The notes under the pieces: generated by a model | What the model saw: only the letters and a program-made list of their open reading frames with translations | Database searches by the model: none | What the model was told of the DNA's origin: nothing | Shown: one piece after another, positions 26,229 to 37,755 of the stretch | Layout: every line of letters starts with the position of its first letter | Position numbering within the stretch: the first letter of the stretch is position 1 | Translations under genes and position numbers: made by a program | Assembly: GCA_963995505.1 (NCBI GenBank) | Contig: OZ023183.1 | Span: 17,356,671-17,420,670 of the forward strand | Source: Hypericum androsaemum | Lineage: Eukaryota; Streptophyta; Magnoliopsida; Malpighiales; Hypericaceae | Reading direction: 5' to 3' | Length of the DNA: 64,000 nt

Positions 26229-28421
26229 GTTTCAACACCAAGCTGGTTAGAGTTCCCAAATCTAACAAAGGAACCTATAACTGGCAGTAAGATGGAAACA
26301 GAAGCAACTGTTAGAAGACAACAAGGTTAAACATGGCTATGAAGACAAAGAAGACTTATATGGATACCAAAAGCATAAGTGGGTTTGACCAGTTTTAGCT
26401 GGTGCAAGGACTCAACAAGGAACAGATAGATAACCTTGGCAGCTTTATAGAACTGCCTGCCTAGGTGCTAAAGTAAAAGAAACACTTTATTGCAGGCAGG
26501 CAGCATCCTATAGACACAAAGCAGAAAGGAGCAATCCAGTGCACCAGGCATAAAATCTGCCAGGTAACAGCTACCATTCATCATTCCAAAGCCAAAGAAT
26601 CAACTAGTTTATTTATTCATCAACCAAGAGAGAGAGAGAGAATTCGGGAAATGGAACATCTCTAGACAAGAAAGTGAAAACCTTTCACAGAGGAGAGAGC
26701 ATAAAGTAAACAAATTGACACGCAACGGCATCAGCTAAACCACCAGCTCCAATTAACCTACCCCCAAAGTAAAAAGCAGATTCCCTTTCTTTCACTTTCT
26801 TGTTTGAACAAGCAGCAAAGATTCTCACACGCTACCATCACCTCACTACTCAAATGTACTACTACTCCTAAACAAATCCAGGGGAAAATTCTCAATTGAA
26901 TCTGATGGGTACCCAGAAAAAAGACCCAATTTTTACCGAATTCTAATTGAATTGTGCAAAAACCGAAACTTGGGTATTGCTCTATACACAATCCCAGAAA
27001 ATGGGTTCTTGATAGTACCTCGAAAAAGCATCAAAATATTTCCTTGAATCGACAGTTGGGCCGCTTCCAGTAGATAGAGGAATCGAGCATCAAGCTTCCA
27101 GCTTCCAGCTTTTCTTTTTTTATAGCTCACAAGAAGTGTAAAGACCCATCAACCTAGAGATATAATTAATATAGAAAGACCTCAACTTTAGCTTCTTCTT
27201 TTTTACACACACAGAGATAGAGATATAGATAGATAGAAAGAGAGAGCCTTTGGTTTACCTGCTCAAGCTGGGTGATACATAATTGTATATAATTATATAA
27301 TTATAATAATTCCAAGAGACAAGACTAACTACTGCCCCAACTGCTCCTTGGTTGCTAAATTATTACAGAACCTAATCACTTTACTCCTCCCTCCCCTTAC
27401 AATTCTTTTGGCCCTCTCACTCTATCCTTTTTTAGTAAAAAAATATTACTTTTATTACTTGGTTTCCTTTCTTTTTCAATTGTCTTGGGAGATTGGAGGA
27501 TGGGATATGTTTTGTTCTTCTCTTCAAGCCCAAGCTATGGTTGTTTTATTTTGTACCACTTTATTTACTTCTTACTTTATTTTCTTTTAAAAAATTGGGG
27601 AAAAGAGAGTCCGACACATTTGCCAACTGTTCTAACAGACAAATCTACCCCTCTCTCTCTCTCTTCGCTGTTACACACTCATTTTCCCCTCCATGCCAAC
27701 TAACACTTTTTCCCCACCCTGGCTGTCGTTTTTTATTGAATTCAATTAATTAAAGTTTGAATTAGAAAAAAATTAGTTAATTTAGACTTCAGTAAGATAT
27801 AATTAAGAAATAACATTTTTTTTGCTAGTTTTTATTCATCTACATTCCCGAAATATGCTTTTTTTTTAATTCAGTTGTTGAGGCCGTCATACAATTTTAG
27901 TGCAAGATATAGGTTATGCCATAAGTTGCAGTATAAATATATTCAGAGTTTCTAGTTGCAAGAACAAACATTTAATTTACCAATAGGCACTTATATGAAC
28001 TGTGAGTGAATTGTTATAGCTTAACCAAGTCTCGGATTCGAGTCATTGGGTACACAGCTGTGTTAAATACTTGTTGGGAGAGCTTTGCCACTTTTTAAAA
28101 GTCCTACCAATTCGAAATTGGATTAGTCGGCTCAATGAGCAGGTTACCAATTGGTTAAAAAAAACATTTAATTTAATGATAAAATTGTCTCCCGAAAAAT
28201 GGGTCCGCCCTTTTCTTATGCCTCAAGGCTCAAAGTGCAAGCATCTTATTAATTTAAAATAACTTTTTATCGATTGATATAGAAAATAATTTATTTTGAT
28301 TATCTATAACTCTTTGATCTAAAAAAATAGATAGATCGTAGGAACCGACTACAGTGAAAGTATCTCAGAGTTTCATGCAATTATCAACATCTGATTATTT
28401 TTCTGCAAGGAAATCAAATAA
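26229..28421 (-). promoter_or_regulatory. 5' leader and promoter side of the bHLH gene, then intergenic
   Basis: 26229-27250 has moderate GC, a GA-repeat (26627-26640) and several short open frames, and is probably a long 5' untranslated leader that may contain introns. About 27210-27245 holds GATA/GAGA repeats. TATATAATTATATAATTATA at about 27288-27305 is a possible TATA region on the minus strand. Beyond 27340 no gene is seen; a SINE lies at 27980-28161. The leader assignment is inference. Confidence 0.4.
27980..28161 (+). mobile_element. tRNA-derived SINE with 14-bp target duplication
   Basis: The insert of about 182 bp is bounded by AAACATTTAATTTA at 27966-27979 and 28162-28175. It contains GGATTCGAGTC, which fits the RNA polymerase III B box, and ends in GGTTAAAAA. 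Its 3' half (TGTTAAATACTTGTTGGGAG, then ATTAGTCGGC) recurs in diverged copies near 32025-32100 and 56050-56165, so this is a dispersed family. Confidence 0.7.
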
Positions 28422-28430
28422 TATTATATT

Positions 28431-29253
28431 GAGCAAATTACTCTCAGGTCACTGGAGTTTGCTTAGTTCAAAATCAAAACTTTAGTCCCCTAGTTTGCTT
28501 TTATAGTATTCTCATGTCCATCGCTGATGTCAGCATTCGAATTTTTTTTACTCAAGAAAATAACTATTATGCCCTCACAAAAAACAAAAAATATATATAA
28601 TCCTCTCCGGTGTCAATTCCGACCCATCCTCTCCGACCAAGCTCCCCTCCTGTAGCTAGTCCGGCATCGACTCCGACCCATCATTCCCTTTGTCGTCCTA
28701 ATGCTACCCCTGTCATCAAGCTCACCTCCTCCACCCTCGAGCTCTCCCTCGTCCCTCACAGGCTCGACAAGCTCCGCCTCCTCTTCCGCTCTTTGCCCTC
28801 CCGTTCGTCGAAATCGATAGCTATTAGAGGCTGGTGGACGACCACTACTGAGGGCCGTGCTCCTTGCCCTCCTGGTCGTCAAAATCAATGGCTATTGGAG
28901 GCTGGTGTTCAAACGCTACGAGCCTATCTTCGCTGCGGTTCATTTTGAAATTAACCAGATGGATGGCTCTGCGAGGAGAGGAGAGGAATGGATCGGTGAG
29001 CTAGGGTTTGGAGGCACCAGATTGTGGCCTGAAAAGATGACCGGAGCCCCGGAGAAGCTGACCATAACTTTTTTTTATTATAAGGGTAAAACTGTCATTT
29101 TGAAATTATTTTGACCGATGACATCAACGTTGACTCTTAGGGACCTTAGAGTACAATAAAAGCAAACTAGGGGGACTAAAGTTTCAATTTTGAAATAGCA
29201 GGGACTAAAATAGTGATTTAAGCAAACTCTTCGGACCTGAGCACAATTTGCTC
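28431..29253. mobile_element. Non-autonomous Mutator-like element, 9-bp duplication
   Basis: The element of 823 bp starts GAGCAAATTACTCTCAGGTC and its end reads in inverse as GAGCAAATTGTGCTCAGGTC. The imperfect terminal inverted repeats extend about 150 bp. TATTATATT is duplicated exactly at 28422-28430 and 29254-29262, the 9-bp size typical of Mutator superfamily insertion. The interior (28600-29000) is GC-richer than its surroundings, with CTCC-rich runs and no transposase; it may be a captured gene fragment. The frames there (28610-28948 +, 28613-28888 -) overlap on both strands and resemble no family. Confidence 0.8.
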
Positions 29254-29600
29254 TATTATATTTGTCAATTCAATTGCATTTTCGCGTATCCAACTTGATT
29301 GTTAGTTAGATTATTGTCATGGTTTCAATTTTATTTTACACTTATTGACTTCATGGTTACTTGCAAGCTTAGTACAACCCATTACGCATGTATTAACCGG
29401 TAAAAATTTGTCCAAGTCTAATTAAAAGTGTTAAGTCAAGATTTGAGAAAGTAATAATACAAAAATAGTAGAATAAAATTTAATTTAATAACATTTTGTA
29501 CCCATTTCGAATCCAGAATAATTTTATCAACATAAACTAGGATATAATTATTTTACTTTATATTCATATATATCGGGTTTGTTTCTCTATTTTTCCAAAA

Positions 29601-29602
<2 letters not shown>

Positions 29603-29650
<48 letters not shown>
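29603..29650. repeat. (AT)n microsatellite
   Basis: About 24 uninterrupted AT units, self-complementary and likely length-variable. Confidence 0.95.
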
Positions 29651-29656
<6 letters not shown>

Positions 29657-30087
29657 GGATGGTAAATGGGTTTAAAAATAAATCAAAATTGCAAGCTTTG
29701 ATTGAAGAGGCTTGGAGCGCAACAAATAGGGCAGAGAATATTGGAATCTAATAATCAAATTGTACCCTGTTCAAAAAAATATATCATCAGATTGTACAAT
29801 CTCCAGCTGTATATGTGATTAGGCTAATAGCCTAAAACCCAACGAACCCACCTGGTCAAATCAAGCGCCACTTGGTCAACCTCACGTCTGGCTGTGATCT
29901 AGCTGGAATATTGAAATTATTCCGGGATTAATAGTGTGTGATTACTCTATTATTTAATGGGAATGTATTGTATTAGAGGGTGGGACCAGGATCGTATAGA
30001 TGGACCCCACGCTGAGAAGTGGTTAGTCAACATCGGTATGTCCATTGGATGATTGGGACGCTACGCTAAACTAATCTTTCTCGACCA

Positions 30088-30132
30088 ACAAACACTTATA
30101 TATATTCTCCAAAAAACAAACACTTATATATA
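30088..30132 (+). mobile_element. Tail-only insertion (11 bp) with 17-bp target duplication
   Basis: ACAAACACTTATATATA occurs at 30088-30104 and 30116-30132. The insert is only TTCTCCAAAAA. This is the clearest member of the set: a long perfect duplication around a CTCC plus A-run insert. Confidence 0.65.
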
Positions 30133-30689
30133 CATAATCATAGTTTGAACCGGTATCGAGTTCGAATATTTGAAAATACAGTTGTAATGCTATGTCATCC
30201 GATGGAGTATTTTTATAGACTAACACGAACATTTTCCAGCATATTTTGTGTTTACCAACACGCAACTTGAAAAACTTTTGCACTAATAATACTTGTAACG
30301 TCTCGTGATCCGACCGACTGTTTTCATGGACCAACATGAATCTTTTACTCCATGCTCGCTTGACCTTAGATTCTTTTAATATGTTTGTCAAAAAAATGTG
30401 GACCTTATTAATATTTGCTTGGAGAATTTTAAACATTTTAAATATTTCAGACTCAAAGCAACTAGTATTTGTAGACTCAAAGCAACTAGTACTCACACAC
30501 TATAGCTCTAAACGGTACGTTTAGGCACCCGCAGTTCTCTCTAATCAATTTTTGGCTTTTCAAACTCCATTTTTCCAATGACATACTGTTAGAAAGAATT
30601 TTATCTTTTGGTTTCGATGCTAAATAAACATCCGAGTCCGACTCTATATTCTTGGTTCGATTGTTATTGTAATGTTTATTTCTATGGAA

Positions 30690-31210
30690 AAGTTCAATTT
30701 AGTACCCCATAATTTCATGTATTTTAATTTTAGTACTATGTGGCTTAATTTTTTATTTTTTAGTGGTGAAAGTTTCATAAAGTGACACTTTTAGTGATAT
30801 AGAATTCTTAAAGTTGTCTTTAGTGATAATTTTTTAACCAGTATTAATTTGACTCACCTAGCCTTTTTATGTCAACATCACATCAGTGCCATATCATATT
30901 TCTCTCTCATATTTGGCAGTACCATGACAAACTTAAAATTCTCAATTGAAACCTCAATCTAAAAAATCTTGCAAATCCAAAACCCAAAATTGAGATTTTT
31001 AGATTGTGGTTCAAAGTGAGGTTTTTAAGTTTTACAATGTGCCACATAGAATATAGAAATATGACGTAGTACTAATTTGGTGTTAGCATGGAAAGGTCAC
31101 GTGGGACAACTAACCCTAGTTAAAAATTGTCACCAAAATATCATTTCAGAAACATCCGTCACTAAAAAAAGATAAATCTAAATTACACTATACTAAATTT
31201 AAAATGTATG
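30690..31210. mobile_element. Degenerate long-TIR element, probably Mutator-like
   Basis: TTTTTTAGTGGTGAAAGTTT near 30760 has an inverted partner near 31150-31170, which on the minus strand reads TTTTTTAGTGACGGATGTTT. Matching continues for about 100 bases to GACTCACCTAGCC versus CCCACGTGACC. The ends are eroded and no target duplication was identified, so the limits are approximate. No coding capacity. Confidence 0.5.
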
Positions 31211-33085
31211 TTTTCTGAAAAAAAATCCGATTTCTATCGTCAGTTGTTAGTTATACGTTAATATAAAGACAATGTAACTTGGATCTTCCAACGAATAACT
31301 AGCAAAGTAATAGACGGAAGGATATTATATTATATTAATTTAATGCTTTTATTAAATTGTGATTCTTTACACGCAAGAGAACCGAACCCAAAAAATATAT
31401 ATATAAAAGACACCGAACCCAAGTTCGATTGGAATCATTGTACGTGCTTATAAAGTAAGAGCTTAATTCAATATGATGCAATTAAAAAGATGAATAAACT
31501 GGAGCATGAAATTTTCAGGAAAATAATACAATTATAGACCGACTAAATTTACAATATCATAATAACGAAGCACGCACTCGAGTGCGGCAAGTTTAAATAG
31601 AATAACTTAAATTCGAAACTAAATTTGTTATTATAATAAAATTTTCAGATAGTTTCAAAAAAATTTACTTGGAAAAATGATTTTTTAGAAAGGAGGCCCA
31701 TAAAAAGGGACCCGAGCTCTGCATGTCACGCGTGTGGCATGTGTCAATCGTACGGCGGCCCAACCCTCGGCCCACAACCACAAGAGTGGTCCTCACCGGA
31801 TAACTTTAAAGGAGGATCTCATGAAGATCTCGTTGCCTCAACAAACTCCTCAACTTTCAAACATTATTAAAAAGTGATTAATCTATTAATCAAGTAAATA
31901 GCCAAAATATATTTAACTTAATGAAACAACGCGTAGTAGCATTTGACGGATATATAAAGTTCAAAGGCTTACACATTTGATTCAAACAATCTAATATACA
32001 GATATACCAACGAGCTCTTAGATCAATAGTGTTAAATATTTGTCGGAAGAAATTTGTCACCTTTCAAATATCTCCCAGTTCGAATCTAGATATCAGATGA
32101 TATAAACCAAAAACAAAAACTAATATTCAGATATTTATTGAGTAAATTAATCTAGCTTTAGATTGAACATGACCGAAAACGACGACTGACGACTTAACTG
32201 TCACTACTAAGTTTGAATACTACTACATATTTATCTCAACCCCAAGATCTCTTTGTTAGTTACTTCAGCAGTCCATAATAGTGAACCTTCCATTTTTTTT
32301 CACCCTTGAATTAGTTAGAACACGAATCTGATAAATCATTAACTGGAGTCGTGAAACTTGCCAGTTGAGTAACCTTCCTCGAGTTTTTCAGTGGACGAAA
32401 TGACTCCGAAACCGAAGGGGCAGCAAGCAAAAGTGGGAGAGAGGGCAATGATGGATCCACTCGTTCCAGAATAAGCAAAGCAAGTAAAGCAGAAAGGCTG
32501 CTGTTAAGGAAAATGGAAGCAATGATGCTTTCTATTCGACGCAACTCCAGTCCCCGTACAAGTTTGTGTTATTTTTATTTATACCATCTATTATCGAGAA
32601 GGTATTCACTAATCCAGCTTCAAATTATGTATGATCGTCGAAATTTCGTAAATTTCTCTCAAAAAATATTTAACTCTCTTCCATATTCAAACACTCAAAT
32701 TTGAGACATTTTATTAGTTAGAACTCAGATCAACAACTTGGTAATTTTGCAATTATATAACGCAACAAACAACCAAGAGGCAATCATTTTGGGACATTAA
32801 ATACTCTGCGTGCTGTGTATTAGATCACAAGAATCGCCAATGATGGGATCTGCTGCTCGAGAGGTTTGAAGTAGCTTCAAATTAAGTAAATTCAAGAATA
32901 AGCAAGAATGGGGGATGTCTGACACTGTGAAATTATTTAATGTCTTTTTTATAGGGGATCCGGGAAATTCTATGTATTTAAAATTATATAATATGGAAAA
33001 ATAGTCCGAACGTCATGTAGACAAAAAATTCAGCAAAAAGTCACTCAAGCGACTAGAATTATTTGAAATATAAAAATGACTTATT
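31211..33085. other. AT-rich intergenic DNA
   Basis: No gene recognised. About 31980-32110 carries a diverged 3' half of the SINE family seen at 27980-28161 (TGTTAAATATTTGTCGGAAG, then CAGTTCGAATC). The frames at 32311-32704 are short and on both strands. Confidence 0.5.
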
Positions 33086-33095
33086 ACTTAGAATT

Positions 33096-33308
33096 TTTTT
33101 TATAAGTAAAGTTTTAATATTTTACCAAAGTTCCATAAGGAAAGTTACATCAATTGTGCTAAGAAACATCACCTAAAATACTAGATAGAAATTTATCATA
33201 ATCAAATGAGAAGCACTATCAAGTACCTAACCCAAAATATCACCGAGAGACCAATGGCCTTAATCGAAACCGTAATCGTGCCACGGCAAGGTAGGTACCA
33301 CCGAAATG
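33096..33308 (-). mobile_element. 5'-truncated LINE tail with 10-bp target duplication
   Basis: The 213-bp insert begins on the plus strand with a T-run and ATAAGTAAAGTTTTAATATT, the complement of a LINE 3' end. ACTTAGAATT is present at 33086-33095 and 33309-33318. No coding part remains. Confidence 0.65.
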
Positions 33309-33490
33309 ACTTAGAATTAATTTGGTATCTGATGACGTGGCGGCACGTACCACCAACATGGCACAAGTTGCTGATGTGATAAATCATTTTATATGAAATA
33401 AAAAAATGTATTATCTAACTTATGAGAAAGTTATTGAGGATACTTACTCGAGAATTTCTATACTATAAGATTGTAAGTGGACATTTAGAA

Positions 33491-33528
33491 TAACTCAAAG
33501 TAATTTTTTTGAGAGGTAACTCAAAGTA
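33491..33528 (-). mobile_element. Tail-only insertion (14 bp) with 12-bp target duplication
   Basis: TAACTCAAAGTA at 33491-33502 recurs at 33517-33528. The insert ATTTTTTTGAGAGG reads CCTCTC plus A-run on the minus strand. Confidence 0.65.
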
Positions 33529-33752
33529 CTTATGTGATATTTTAATTTTTATTATCATAATGAATAACCTAGATTACTTAAATATCTTTACACCAAAATT
33601 AAAACATGAATTATTTTTTTATAAGTAAACATGACTATATTATAAATAAATATGATTTAATATATTTGATCAATATAATTTAACATTACTAAATTAATTG
33701 TGAAATTAACAAGGTTGACCTTCTCTTCCTTAATTTCGTTAAATTTTTATGG

Positions 33753-35515
33753 GAAATAATTGCCTTCAGCTCTCTGACTTATGTCATAATTAAGGGTAGG
33801 GTTCCTGTTATTCAAAATATTATTTTGCCATCCCTACTATTTGTAAAAATATTAATATCTGGTCTTTGGCCGATGTCAGCACTCGTATTTCTGTTTTTCA
33901 GTCTCGGCAAGCTGCGGGATGGGTAGATCGATGGTGAAAGGGGTTTAGGACATGTAGGCATGGAGGAGGTCGTGGCAGGCAGAGGCGATGTGGGCGAGGG
34001 GAAGGAGGTGGTGGGGTTTAGTACAAAGGCAAGACCAAGTGAAGTGAAGTGGGAGATGAGTTTAGATCCAGAGATGTATGATGGATGTTCATGGTTCATC
34101 CCCTCTCGCCTCCACTTCTTCATCTTGTTCAACCTCCAAGTTCGCCATCCATCTCTACAAATTCTGCATCCCAAGAACATCGTCCACCTCCATCTTGGTT
34201 CCTGACAATAGACCCACAACTACCCAGAATCGAGCCACTTATTTAGAGGTTGAAATTAGGGTTGTTGACTTATTTCTAATCAAACTCTAATTTGGAATTA
34301 AAATAGTTAATTGGATATAGATTTAAGTTTTTTGAAATTGGGTTTAAGAAATGGGAGTGAATATGTTTTGTTTATGGAACTTGCAAAATCAAGTTTTGAA
34401 GTTAAAATTAGGGAAAAGTCCACATAAGTACTATGTAGTTTTACGTTTTTACAACGGGGTACCTTGTAGTTTCAAATTGGTAATTTAGTCTCCGTGGTTT
34501 GCAAAACAAATTTCGGGCAGTTCCAACACAGCTGCCCGAACCTTGCCCATCAAATAGACTAACCGCGTGGCCTTTTTTGCTGATGTGACAACGACATGTG
34601 GACATCCTCTTTCCTCCCTCCCTCTCCCTTCCTCTCTTCACCTCTCCTCCTCCTCTCTTCCCCACCCACCCTCTTCCAAAACTTTCAACTTTAACCAAAC
34701 CATGAAATTTCTCTCATTTAACCATTCTCTCTCTCCCATCTCAAGCTCACCCCCATCCCTCTAACTCTTACTAAGCTTCAACCTTCTCCTCCTTCTTTTC
34801 AACCCGTCTCAATAATGGGCGTGGGTTTGTGTGTTAGGTTGGAGATGAGATAGGTTGGAAAGAAGGAGGAGGAGGTTCAAGCTTAGCACGGGTTGTAGGG
34901 ATGGGGGTGAGCTTGAGACGGGAGAGAGAATGGTTAATGAAGAGAGATTCTATAGTTTTGGTTGAAAGTTTTGGAAGAGGGTGGGTGGGGAAGAGAGGAG
35001 GAGAGGAAGGGAGAGGGAGGGAGAAAATAGGATGTCCACATGTCGTTGCCACATCAACAACAAAAGCCACGTGGTTAGTCTATTGGACGGGCAAGGTCCA
35101 AGAAGTTGTCTTGGACCTGTCCGAAATTTTTTTTACAAATTACAGGGACTAAATTACCAATTTGAAATCACAGAGTACCCATTGTGAAAACGTGAAATTA
35201 TAGGGTACTTATGTAAACTTTTTTCTTAAAATTATGCACACTGAACAAGAAGTTGTAGAAGATGAAGAAAATGGAGGAGAGAGGGGAGAGGAACGTGAGG
35301 GGAGGAGAGAGGAGATGGGGAAGTTTTTTTAATTTAATTGTAAGGGCACAAAGGTCATTTCACATGATAAAAAATAGAAATATGAGTACTGACGTCAGCC
35401 AAAGATTCGATATCAATATTTTTACAAATAAAAGAGACGTCAAAATAATATTTTGAATAACATGGACTCTAACCTTAATTAAGACATAAGTCAGATACAC
35501 TAGGACAATTATTCC
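33753..35515. mobile_element. Mutator-like element hosting a second one
   Basis: The terminal inverted repeats are about 150 bp; the left end contains CTGACTTATGTC, AATTAAGG and ATTCAAAATATTATTTTG, all mirrored at the right end. TTTTTATGG is duplicated at 33744-33752 and 35516-35524 (9 bp). Without the inner element (34411-35225 plus its duplication) it would be about 939 bp. The unique interior (33900-34260) is GC-richer and may be captured host sequence, but no protein family is recognisable. No transposase. Confidence 0.75.
34411..35225. mobile_element. Inner Mutator-like foldback element, 9-bp duplication
   Basis: Nested in the preceding element. TTAAAATTA is duplicated exactly at 34402-34410 and 35226-35234. 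Nearly the whole 815 bp is an inverted repeat: left GTCCACATAAGTACTATGTA and right, inverted, GTTTACATAAGTACCCTATA. Inside, the pyrimidine-rich arm (34600-34680) mirrors the purine-rich arm (34960-35030), and a third matching block surrounds GCCACGTGGTTAGTCTAT. Such a foldback could be transcribed into hairpin RNA. The short frames on both strands are a by-product of the purine/pyrimidine bias. Confidence 0.8.
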
Positions 35516-35524
35516 TTTTTATGG

Positions 35525-36267
35525 GTTGCACATGTTATTGGGTATGTTGCGAGTAACATAAAATTACTCCACTCTCTCCCTCGTGACTTCTATTACTACC
35601 TCGGCTGTCTAATCAGGTAATATCCCTTTACTTACCTGATTGACTGAGAGACAGGTACAACACTATTGTAGAGAGAGAAAAACTGTGTTGTTTATGTCAT
35701 GTTCAAGCACGTTTCGACGATAGTATATAATTATTTATTATTTAGCACTCATTTGATTAGTATCTTAATGCATAATTAGACGATAGATAGGGGGATTAGT
35801 TTACCTCGTTATGTCTATTCTTGTGCGCTAGCATGTAATTACTAAAAATTAGTACCCTAGTTGCCGCTCCACCTTTACCAAAAAAACATATAAGGAAAAA
35901 TATATCCTTTCCTTCTTTTTCTTTTTCTTTTTCTTTTGAGAAGGCCCTTCCTTCTATTCCTGACCCGATAGACCAAAGTAGTCCTAGTTCCAGCGTGTGA
36001 TGGGCCAGGTCTTAAAATAATGTCATCTAGAGCAGTACAGTCTAGCCCGTTCATGAGCCGAGCTGGTTAACTTGGTCAGCTGACTGGACAGCCCAAGCGG
36101 AATTTTCACGTGTGTTAAAAATTGGTCCCTGCATATGTGTTAAAATTTGGTATATAGATCTTTTCTTCTTGTTGTAATTCGACCCATCTCAAATCTAAAC
36201 TAATTAGTTCAAAGATGTAATATTTTTCGCTCTGCAAAATTTCAACTATATTTCTCACGCCAGGAGA
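35525..36267. other. Intergenic DNA
   Basis: No gene recognised. A (CTTTTT)n-like run lies at about 35910-35936. Confidence 0.5.
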
Positions 36268-36489
36268 GGAGACATCGAGTCTTTTTCCGCAGGGGTTGTC
36301 AGAGCTGACAATTACGAAAATGGGGCCCTCGGGGCATGTTTTATCTGTCTGGGGTCCGACCAAAAAATACCCGAATACAGACATTTCGGGATGCCAGAAA
36401 ATGTTCAAAGTTGGGCATTTTCTCGCAAAAGTTGGCAGCTCTCTAGTTGGGCGTTTTCTAGCCCTATCGCGGCTCAGATGCCGAATGAC

Positions 36490-36541
36490 GATATACTTTT
36501 TCTGTACGAATATTTTTTTTTTCAAATGAGGATATACTTTT
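36490..36541 (-). repeat. 11-bp direct repeat around a 30-bp T-rich insert
   Basis: GATATACTTTT occurs at 36490-36500 and 36531-36541, inside the Mutator-like element. The insert carries a T-run followed by CAAATGAG. It fits the tail-only insertion pattern less strictly than the others. Confidence 0.45.
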
Positions 36542-36719
36542 GACTAATTTCCTAGATTTGTATCCCATGTTTTAGACATTTTCTGAAAAAATGTGTAAAC
36601 ATTAATAAATAAAATAAAAGTTACAAATATTCAAGAAAATTACATGATTTGTTATAACTTAATTTTATTATTTTAATATAACTAAAAATAAAGAAACACA
36701 TTACAAATAATCAAGATAA

Positions 36720-37054
36720 TTATAATTTTTTCAACAAATTTATTGAACCAATGTTTTTCACGATAGCTTGATCTTTTACCAACTCCTTGATAATCGTTAG
36801 TTCTTCAAGGAGCTTCTCAATAGGAATATTAGAAATATTTTTCTTCCACTTTGTATTCGAAGATCGATAACAAACTTCACGTAGAATGCACCCACAAGCC
36901 ACCCACGACTATTTTTTGTACAACAATAGTACAGATGGCCTTTATTTTTTTCACTCTCAATAATTCTTACCAAAGCACGAACACCACATCCGCATTCAAT
37001 ATTGTTGTATCTTGCACCATCATCCATCTGGTATGAAGAATACGAAGATGACAT
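36720..37054 (-). pseudogene. GRF-type zinc-finger gene, frameshifted
   Basis: Read on the minus strand, the start is MSSSYSSYQMDDGARYNN, followed by CGCGVRALVRIIESEKNKGH and YYCC. This matches the GRF zinc-finger pattern (CxCG...R...N.GR.F..C). The frame is lost near 36900; the next frame continues ACGCILREVCYRSS and a helical tail, KLLEELTIIKELVKDQA. That order (zinc finger then predicted coiled coil) is usual for plant GRF zinc-finger proteins, many of which travel in transposons. A GHLYYCC in place of GRxFxxC and the frameshift argue against function. Confidence 0.7.
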
Positions 37055-37499
37055 TTTTTTCAGTCTCTCCTAAGTCAGTAAATAGGGAGTATTTGTTATG
37101 AAAAAATTATAGGATAAAACTAAATACTTTGTGGTAAAACATGCCACGAGGACCCCATTCTCAGAAATGCCAGTATTCGGGCATTTTCCGGTCAGACCCT
37201 AGACATGTAAAATATGCTCCGAGGACCCATTCTCAGAATTTTTGGGTCTTGCGAGCCCCTGCGGAAAAAGACCCGGAGACAACGTTATAGTCCCAGACCA
37301 ATGGGTTCCAAACCGAGCAATGGCTAGAAGGGGTAGCAGGATATTTTTCAAGTCTCGCTATTTTTATATAAGTAAATTTTTATTAATATATAAGAAAATA
37401 AAAGAAGGAGAGCATAACAAAAATGGTATAACTTACAACTGAATATCCTCGTCCCCAAAAAGATACTACGAATCCCTATTGGTTTTATTGGAGCCATTG

Positions 37500-37663
37500 T
37501 GTTAGAATAGGAATATGTCTTTGTAGACATTATGTTAGAATAGGAAACGAGTGGCTGTCAAGGAAGCCGTGTGTGGCTGTCAAGGAAGCCCAACCCTAAC
37601 TTATAATATGTATATATACCTTCGTAACTAATGAGAAGGAGCAAGCAGCATACCTTATTTTTA
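37500..37663 (+). repeat. 5' LTR of the copia element
   Basis: 164 bases, TG start. TGTTAGAATAGGAA occurs twice near its 5' end and GTGGCTGTCAAGGAAGCC is duplicated inside. The last 80 bases match 39274-39354. Confidence 0.75.
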
Positions 37664-37755
37664 TGGTATCAGAGCTATAATCCTGGTAAAAGAACTTTGT
37701 ACGAGAAAACCTACTCGCTGCAAATAAACTAGCAAATATACTAAAACACCAAAAC

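Larger units (their letters stand above)
29263..30689. other. Intergenic DNA
   Basis: Contains an (AT)n microsatellite (29603-29650), a tail-only insertion at 30088-30132 and a 24-bp-period microduplication at 30449-30491. The 141-residue frame at 30071-30496 on the minus strand has repeated CFES motifs that come from that duplication, so it is not credited. Confidence 0.5.
36277..37274. mobile_element. Mutator-like element carrying a GRF zinc-finger pseudogene
   Basis: The 998-bp element has outer inverted repeats GTCTTTTTCCGCAGGGG on both ends. The repeats continue imperfectly for about 110 bp; the right arm contains an internal duplication of the GAATGGG(G)TCCTCG block. GGAGACATC (36268-36276) and GGAGACAAC (37275-37283) form a 9-bp target duplication with one mismatch. 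No transposase is present; the cargo is the pseudogene at 36720-37054. Confidence 0.75.

Noticed and set aside
28610..28948. Gene in the GC-rich patch
   Set aside because: Frames on both strands come from CTCC-rich composition inside a Mutator-like element; no family, no splice support.
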